Part shown: one piece after another, positions 59,966-64,000 of the stretch
How the letters are laid out: the number at the start of each line of letters is the position of its first letter
How positions within the stretch are numbered: the first letter of the stretch is position 1
NCBI GenBank assembly: GCA_013204985.1
Contig: JABMLG010000012.1
Coordinates: 26,211-90,210, forward strand
Origin: Microbacteriaceae bacterium VKM Ac-2855
GTDB taxonomy: Bacteria; Actinomycetota; Actinomycetes; Actinomycetales; Microbacteriaceae
Direction: 5' to 3'
Length of the DNA stretch: 64,000 nt
Notes under the pieces: generated by a model
What the model saw: only the letters and a program-made list of their open reading frames with translations
Database searches by the model: none
What the model was told of the DNA's origin: nothing
Made by a program: the position numbers and the translations under genes

Positions 59966-60033
59966 GCTGCGCTGTCGTTTTCGCCGCGCGCGGGTGTTTT
60001 GCCTGCAGCGCGCGGCGAAAACGACAGCGCAGC
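59966..60033. repeat. 68-nt palindrome with perfect 26-bp arms
   Basis: GCTGCGCTGTCGTTTTCGCC plus GCGCGC is exactly complementary to the right arm at 60008-60033; the loop is the 16-nt GGGTGTTTTGCCTGCA. It lies in the 155-nt gap between two convergent genes (59902 and 60058), where it would form a bidirectional terminator-like hairpin. No second copy in the window. Confidence 0.92.
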
Positions 60034-60057
60034 TCGGGCACGTCGCGCACCCCCGCG

Positions 60058-60822
60058 TCAGCGCCGCCAGTACGCGTAGCGCGATGCCGGCTCGCAGCCC
60101 AGCGCCGAGTACAGCCTGCGGGCCCCGGTGTTCTCGGCGAGCACCTGGATCCAGAGCCGCTCGACCCCGCGGCCCCGCGCATCCTGCAGCAGCGAGCGGA
60201 TGATCGTGCGTGCGTGGCCGAGGCGGCGCGCCTCGGGCCGCGTCGCGATCGCGTGCAGCCCCGCCCAGGCCGTGCCGTCGGGCGCGTCGATGGTGGTGAG
60301 ACGACCGACGGCGTGCGTCGCACCGTTGCTCCCCACGCTCGCGTAGCGGGAGGGAATCGCTGCGAGGATCCGCCGAGCGACGTCGAGTTCTGCCGCACCG
60401 CCGCGGCCGTCGACCGACCACCACACGTCGAGCCAGGCCGCGTCCGGTTCGTCGTCGAGCCGCGCCGGCTCACCCGGCGCGAGACGCGCGAGCGCGGTGT
60501 CGATGGAGCCGGTCAGCACGATCGTGGGATCGATCGCCTCGTAGCCGCGCGCAGCCAGGCGCTCGGCGAGATCGGCGGGTCGGCTGGCGGGACTGAGCTG
60601 GAACAGCGGCGGGATGCGCTGCGCCGCCGCGAACGCCTCCGCCGCGTCGATCGCGCGCTCCGCATCCGTCACGTCACCCAGCGGCAGCACGGAGTTCGCG
60701 CGTTTGGTCACGCCGCCCGCCGCACGCAGGCGCCAGCCCTCGTAGGGTTCGACCGTCAGTCCGGGCCATGCGGCCGCAGCGAGAACGTCGAGCGTCGCGT
60801 CGCTCACCCCGGGATCGATCAT
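60058..60822 (-). CDS. GNAT family N-acetyltransferase
   Basis: 254 residues. The N-terminal half (EPYEGWRLRAAGGVTKRANSVLPLGD, FQLSPASRPADLAERLAARGYEA) is a degenerate acetyltransferase-like repeat. The C-terminal half is a complete GNAT domain: AVGRLTTIDAPDGTAWAGLHAIATRPEARRLGHARTII (acetyl-CoA pyrophosphate loop RRLGHA) and WIQVLAENTGARRLYSALGCE. It matches two-domain GNATs in which only the second is active. Acceptor unknown. Confidence 0.9.
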   Translation of the reverse strand: MIDPGVSDATLDVLAAAAWPGLTVEPYEGWRLRAAGGVTKRANSVLPLGDVTDAERAIDAAEAFAAAQRIPPLFQLSPASRPADLAERLAARGYEAIDPTIVLTGSIDTALARLAPGEPARLDDEPDAAWLDVWWSVDGRGGAAELDVARRILAAIPSRYASVGSNGATHAVGRLTTIDAPDGTAWAGLHAIATRPEARRLGHARTIIRSLLQDARGRGVERLWIQVLAENTGARRLYSALGCEPASRYAYWRR

Positions 60823-60876
60823 CCCGGCATCCTGCCACTCGGTGTCGTCTGCCCGAAATCGGGCCGCAAGCCGGGT

Positions 60877-61350
60877 TCAGCGCAGCGCGAGTTCTAGCCG
60901 CGTCGTCGCCCGCTCGGCGATGGTCGCCAGCTCGCGACCGTACTTCTTCGCTCCGGGGATGGAGGTGCCGCGGAGGTATTCTTCAAGCTCCAGCGGTGAG
61001 CGCCCGAGCAACGCATACTCCACCAGATGGGTGAGCAGCACGTCGAGAAAGTACCGCAGGCGCGGCACGTCGAGGTCGAAACCGTAGGGGTTATCGTCGT
61101 CGATGACCGCCCCGGCGTACTTCTTCAGCTTCAGCGCCACGAACCAGGCGAACCGTTCGCGGTCGCTCACGAGCAGCGCCTCCAGATCGGCGATCTCGAG
61201 GCCGGCCGCCGCGATCTTCTTGGCGTCGAGCTCCCAGGCACCCTCGGGTACCGCCGGGTCGATGGACAGGGCGACCATACGGCGCAATCGCGCGAGCGCT
61301 TCGACGTAGGCCGTCGAGGCGACGAGGGCGCGGAGGGGTTGCGTGTCCAT
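60877..61350 (-). CDS. Hypothetical helical protein
   Basis: 157 residues starting MDTQPLRALVASTAYVEAL. Mostly helical, soluble. The centre contains AWFVALKLKKYAGAVIDDDNPYGFDLDVPRLRYFLDVLLTHLVEYALL and the C-terminus LEEYLRGTSIPGAKKYGREL. Probably real from composition and its place between convergent-free neighbours on the same strand. No family recognised. Confidence 0.7.
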   Translation of the reverse strand: MDTQPLRALVASTAYVEALARLRRMVALSIDPAVPEGAWELDAKKIAAAGLEIADLEALLVSDRERFAWFVALKLKKYAGAVIDDDNPYGFDLDVPRLRYFLDVLLTHLVEYALLGRSPLELEEYLRGTSIPGAKKYGRELATIAERATTRLELALR

Positions 61351-61422
61351 CGCAAGCCATTGTGCGATGCGATCAGCCCCGGAGCAAGCTCGGCCGTCCC
61401 GGGCGCGCCGTGTCGTCGGGAT

Positions 61423-61947
61423 TCAGAGCGGACGCGGCGCGGAGCCGACGGCGAGTCGCGTGACGATGTCGTCGACGATCTCCTCGGGCGTGCGGTCGAT
61501 CGCCACGGCGAAGCCGGGCTCGTCGGGCTGCAGCGGCTCGAGCGTCTGAAGCTGCGAGGCGATCAGGCTCGGCGGCATGAAGTGCTCGGTGCGCGCCGTC
61601 ATCCGTTCAGAGACCAGCTCGGTCGCACCGGCGAGGTGCACGAAGAGCGCCGCGGGCGCCTCGGCCAGGATCGCCTCGCGGTAGCTGCGTCGCAGTGCCG
61701 AGCACGCGACCACCAGTCCCATGGATGCGGACTCGGCCAGCGTCGCGCCGACCACCGCGAGCCACGGCCAGCGGTCCGCATCCGTCAGCGGCGTGCCGCC
61801 GGCCATCTTCGCGATGTTGGCGGCTGGGTGCAGGCTGTCCCCGTCCACGAACGAGCAGCCGAGCCGTTCGGCCAGAAGCGCCCCGATCGTGCTCTTCCCG
61901 GTTCCGGTGATCCCCATGACGACGACGAGCGGTGCGACGGTGTGCAT
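61423..61947 (-). CDS. Gluconokinase
   Basis: 174 residues, the usual size of GntK-type kinases. P-loop GITGTGKST at 12-20, FVDGDSLHPAANIAKMAGGTPLTDADRWPWL (gluconate-binding DxxHP and the GxPLTDxDRxPWL signature) at 34-65, ACSALRRSYREAIL and FMPPSLIASQLQTLEPL at 142-158. It phosphorylates gluconate to 6-phosphogluconate for the pentose-phosphate pathway. No gluconate permease or regulator is adjacent. Confidence 0.95.
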   Translation of the reverse strand: MHTVAPLVVVMGITGTGKSTIGALLAERLGCSFVDGDSLHPAANIAKMAGGTPLTDADRWPWLAVVGATLAESASMGLVVACSALRRSYREAILAEAPAALFVHLAGATELVSERMTARTEHFMPPSLIASQLQTLEPLQPDEPGFAVAIDRTPEEIVDDIVTRLAVGSAPRPL

Positions 61948-61971
61948 GCTTCGAGCGTAGGGCTTCGCGCC

Positions 61972-62889
61972 CTACGGCCGGTCGAGCACCAGCCGATCGC
62001 CGCGCGCCCGCGAGACGCAGGGCAGGATGCGCGAGCCGCGCTCGGCCGCGTCGAGCGCCAGATCGCGATGCTCGGCCTCGCCATCGACCAGCGTGAGCAC
62101 GCAGCTCCCGCACGTGCCGCTCTCGCACGACGAGTCGAGCTCGAGTCCCGCACGGCGCATGGCGGCCAGGAGTGTCGTGTCGGATTCGACCGCGATCTCG
62201 GCGCCCGACGGACGCCACACCGCCGTGAACGGCGCCCCTCCCCCGGCTTCGACGCCGGCGAAGTCCTCGACGTGCACTCGCGAGGCGCGCCAGTGCATCG
62301 TCGACAGCCGCACCTCGTCGAGCAGCGCGGAGGAGGCGCAGGCGTAGAGGTGAGTGTCGTCGTCGGGTTCGGCGAGCCACGGCCAGAGGTCGAGCCGCCT
62401 TTCGCCGCTGTGGTGCAGGGTGACCCCCGGTTGGCCGACTAACTCGTCCGCGAAGGCGGTCCGATCGATCGATCGGGTCAGGTACAGCAGCTCGACGTCG
62501 GCTCCGGATGCGCGCAGTGCGTGCCACATCGGCCTGATCGCCGTGATCCCGATCCCGCCGGCGATCAGCAGGTAGCGCGATGCCGTGGCGAGCGGGAATG
62601 TGTTGTGCGGCGCGTCGATCTCGAGCGCCTGGCCGACGCTCGTGTCGTCGACCGCACTGATCGACCCGCCGCGGCCGTCGGATGCGCGGAGCACCGCGAT
62701 CGCGATCGAGCCGTCGCGCGCATCCGTCACCGAATAGCTGCGCGCCGCCCCCGACGGCGTGTGGAGCACGATGTGCGCGCCGGGTTCGGCCGCGAGAGGA
62801 GCGCCGTCTGCACGCTCGAACACGAGCCGACAGACCTCGGGAGTGAGCATCCGCTTTTCGCGGAGGATCACGCGCAATCGCTCACGCAT
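61972..62889 (-). CDS. PDR/VanB family ferredoxin-type oxidoreductase
   Basis: 305 residues. An FMN-binding barrel has RSYSVTDA at 50-57; the NAD domain has GGIGITAIRPM at 111-121. The plant-type ferredoxin domain carries C255, C260, C263 (CESGTCGSC) and C291 for a [2Fe-2S] cluster. This is the phthalate dioxygenase reductase layout, passing electrons from NADH through FMN and the cluster to an oxygenase. The MOSC gene upstream overlaps its start by 8 nt, so they are co-translated. No Rieske oxygenase is nearby; the LLM enzymes are 55 kb away and use free FMNH2 instead. Confidence 0.93.
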   Translation of the reverse strand: MRERLRVILREKRMLTPEVCRLVFERADGAPLAAEPGAHIVLHTPSGAARSYSVTDARDGSIAIAVLRASDGRGGSISAVDDTSVGQALEIDAPHNTFPLATASRYLLIAGGIGITAIRPMWHALRASGADVELLYLTRSIDRTAFADELVGQPGVTLHHSGERRLDLWPWLAEPDDDTHLYACASSALLDEVRLSTMHWRASRVHVEDFAGVEAGGGAPFTAVWRPSGAEIAVESDTTLLAAMRRAGLELDSSCESGTCGSCVLTLVDGEAEHRDLALDAAERGSRILPCVSRARGDRLVLDRP

Positions 62890-63664
62890 CGGTCACCACG
62901 TCCGCCACCGGATCGCCGATCCGGACCCCACCTCCCTCGCGCACCGCTGCGTAGACCCCCATCTCGGCATGGCCGAAATACTGCTTGAGAAGGCGCGGGA
63001 TCGCGATGTCGCGGCGCGCATCCGCCCGGTTCAACTCGGTCGCCGAGCACCGCTCGGTGCGGCTGAGCAGTTCGACCCGCGCGCCGCCGATGCGCCACGA
63101 CGAGCCGACGGCGTCGAACTCGGCCCAGGCCGGCAGGCCGTCGACGTAGATGTTGGCGCGGAATCGCAGCGGGTCGATGACGACTCCGGCCGCGTGCTCG
63201 AGTTCTCGGACTGAAGCGAGATTGATGAGAGAGACCGCGTTCATGAAGGCGCCACCGTCGGGAGCCGCGTCGGTCCAGCGAATGCCGGCCTGCCGGGCCA
63301 GCACCGGCTCCTCGCCGGCGGGCAGGTCGAGAGCTCGGGCGAAGAAGGCTCCCGCACCGGTGCGCCCTTCCGCCGTCGCGAGATCAGCGACGAGGACTTC
63401 GTGACCGCGCACCTCGACCCGCAGAATGTCGTCGATCACCTGCGTCTGCAACCCGATCAACCGCGGATCGCGCTTGAGCACGTGGAACTCGCGATAGCTG
63501 AGCACCTCGGGTCGGCCCGCGTAGCGGCCGGTCGCGCGCGCGAGACCCCACTCCCGATCACCGGGGAATCCGGTGCCGGCAGCCAGTTCGACGACGTCGA
63601 GTTCCTCCGCGCTGAGCCCTTTGATCGGGTAGCGGGCGATCCCGGTGACGACGGCGGCGTGCAT
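62882..63664 (-). CDS. MOSC domain protein with N-terminal MOSC_N barrel
   Basis: 260 residues from the ATG at 63664; the in-frame extension further upstream runs through repeat DNA. MOSC_N: VTGIARYPIKGLSAEELD, GFPGDREWGLAR. MOSC: FMNAVSLINLASVRELEHAAG, IDPLRFRANIYVDGLPAWAE and the conserved sulfur-carrier Cys206 in RTERCSATELNRA. MOSC proteins such as YcbX and mARC bind molybdenum cofactor and reduce N-hydroxylated compounds with electrons from a flavin/ferredoxin reductase. The coupled PDR-type reductase is the obvious electron donor, making a two-component reductase likely. Confidence 0.92.
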   Translation of the reverse strand: MHAAVVTGIARYPIKGLSAEELDVVELAAGTGFPGDREWGLARATGRYAGRPEVLSYREFHVLKRDPRLIGLQTQVIDDILRVEVRGHEVLVADLATAEGRTGAGAFFARALDLPAGEEPVLARQAGIRWTDAAPDGGAFMNAVSLINLASVRELEHAAGVVIDPLRFRANIYVDGLPAWAEFDAVGSSWRIGGARVELLSRTERCSATELNRADARRDIAIPRLLKQYFGHAEMGVYAAVREGGGVRIGDPVADVVTDA

Positions 63665-63802
63665 CCCTCCAGCGTGCCACGTGGCGGATGCGCCCGCCCT
63701 GCCTTCGAGCGGTCCGCCGTCGCGTGCGCGGCCCGGTCGGCCCTCACGGGTTGCGGCTCCCGCCCCACCTGTGCCGGACACCCCGGGGCCCCGAAACGCA
63801 AA

Positions 63803-63925
63803 GCCCGGGTTGACGCAAACCGCCCTCCTCGACGCCGAAACGGACGGAACGCGACCACCCCGGCCTCCCAACCCCACCCGCACCCGGACGCCAAGCCCGG
63901 GTTGGCGCAAACCGCCCTCCGCGAC
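63803..63925. repeat. Two further members of the 63-nt palindrome family
   Basis: One full copy at 63803-63864 (GCCCGGGTTGACGCAAACC ... GCGACCACCCCGGC) and a left-arm copy from 63895 (GCCCGGGTTGGCGCAAACC). They are about 46 kb from the cluster at 17008-17449. The interval 63665-63974 shows no gene; it should hold the promoter of the MOSC-reductase operon. Confidence 0.8.
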
Positions 63926-63974
63926 GCGGCAGAGTCATACGGTCGTTGCAACGCTTTGATGATCGGAGCGTGTG

Positions 63975-64000
63975 ATGGCGTGGACGAATGGAAGCAAGTT
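63975..64000 (+). CDS. Possible gene start at window edge
   Basis: ATG at 63975 with GGAG ten bases upstream opens a frame MAWTNGSK that runs off the end. Only eight codons are visible, so neither reality nor function can be judged. Confidence 0.3.

Noticed and set aside
62882..63910. Longer MOSC protein
   Set aside because: The extension runs through the 63-nt palindrome repeats; the ATG at 63664 starts the recognisable MOSC_N domain.
1..64000. Prophage or biosynthetic gene cluster
   Set aside because: No integrase, portal, terminase, capsid or PKS/NRPS/terpene core genes seen; mobile content is limited to one ISL3 pseudogene and the mob remnants.

Overview
The window is a very GC-rich chromosomal segment, compactly coded on both strands. 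Gene content points to an actinobacterium of the Microbacteriaceae type (Microbacterium-like). The clues are a DUF3151 protein, a TrmH-family methyltransferase and pyrE in the same neighbourhood as in other actinobacteria, NarL-type two-component pairs, DUF6421 and DUF4012 proteins, GTG/TTG starts and many ATGA/GTGA stop-start overlaps. The genus is inferred from content; no database search was run. No rRNA, tRNA or CRISPR array was recognised.

Layout. 1-8.0 kb: six consecutive genes of the luciferase-like (LLM) flavin monooxygenase superfamily, all leftward, the first cut by the window edge. They are divergent from a 530-residue regulator that looks like two complete GntR-UTRA proteins fused in tandem. 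10-16.5 kb: an AraC-type regulator, two Tat-signal exported proteins, a NarL-type kinase/regulator pair, a HAD/phosphomannomutase-like enzyme, a tandem array of palindromic repeats and an 18-cysteine copper-storage (Csp-like) protein. 16.5-24.7 kb: a second palindromic-repeat cluster, YjbR and DUF3151 proteins, then a TetR / nucleotide-site-less ABC-like protein / YhgE-Pip operon with a clear TetR operator. After that come a SnoaL-like protein, a three-copy repeat, an RNA methyltransferase and a HAD-IIA phosphatase. 24.7-30.7 kb: a septum-formation-like membrane protein with pyrE, and a heterodimeric ABC exporter.

30.7-40.3 kb is an acquired defence island. It holds an ISL3 transposase pseudogene, then (read leftward from 40.3 kb) hsdR, a HTH antitoxin and PIN toxin pair, hsdM, hsdS and a 298-residue protein with a HEPN/abortive-infection-like motif that overlaps hsdS. 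Base composition in the hsdS/accessory part is visibly more AT-rich than the rest.

40.4-64 kb is mostly chromosomal housekeeping: exonuclease III, an OafA-like acyltransferase-SGNH protein, DUF4012, an AEC transporter, an alpha/beta hydrolase, GNATs, AlkD-like repair, DUF6421, a second NarL-type pair, an ABC-2 efflux pair, threonine aldolase with a lipoprotein, gluconokinase, and a PDR-type iron-sulfur reductase coupled to a MOSC protein. At 49.1-49.45 kb lie remnants of a mobC-mobA mobilisation module.

A recurring theme is non-coding palindromes of about 57-79 nt. They form several sequence-unrelated families (74-nt, 63-nt, 57/59-nt, 68-nt, 79-nt) with long arms, and several have a smaller hairpin inside. 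Most sit just beyond the 3' ends of genes. These palindromes, the double GntR regulator and the RM/PIN/HEPN island are the most unusual things here.
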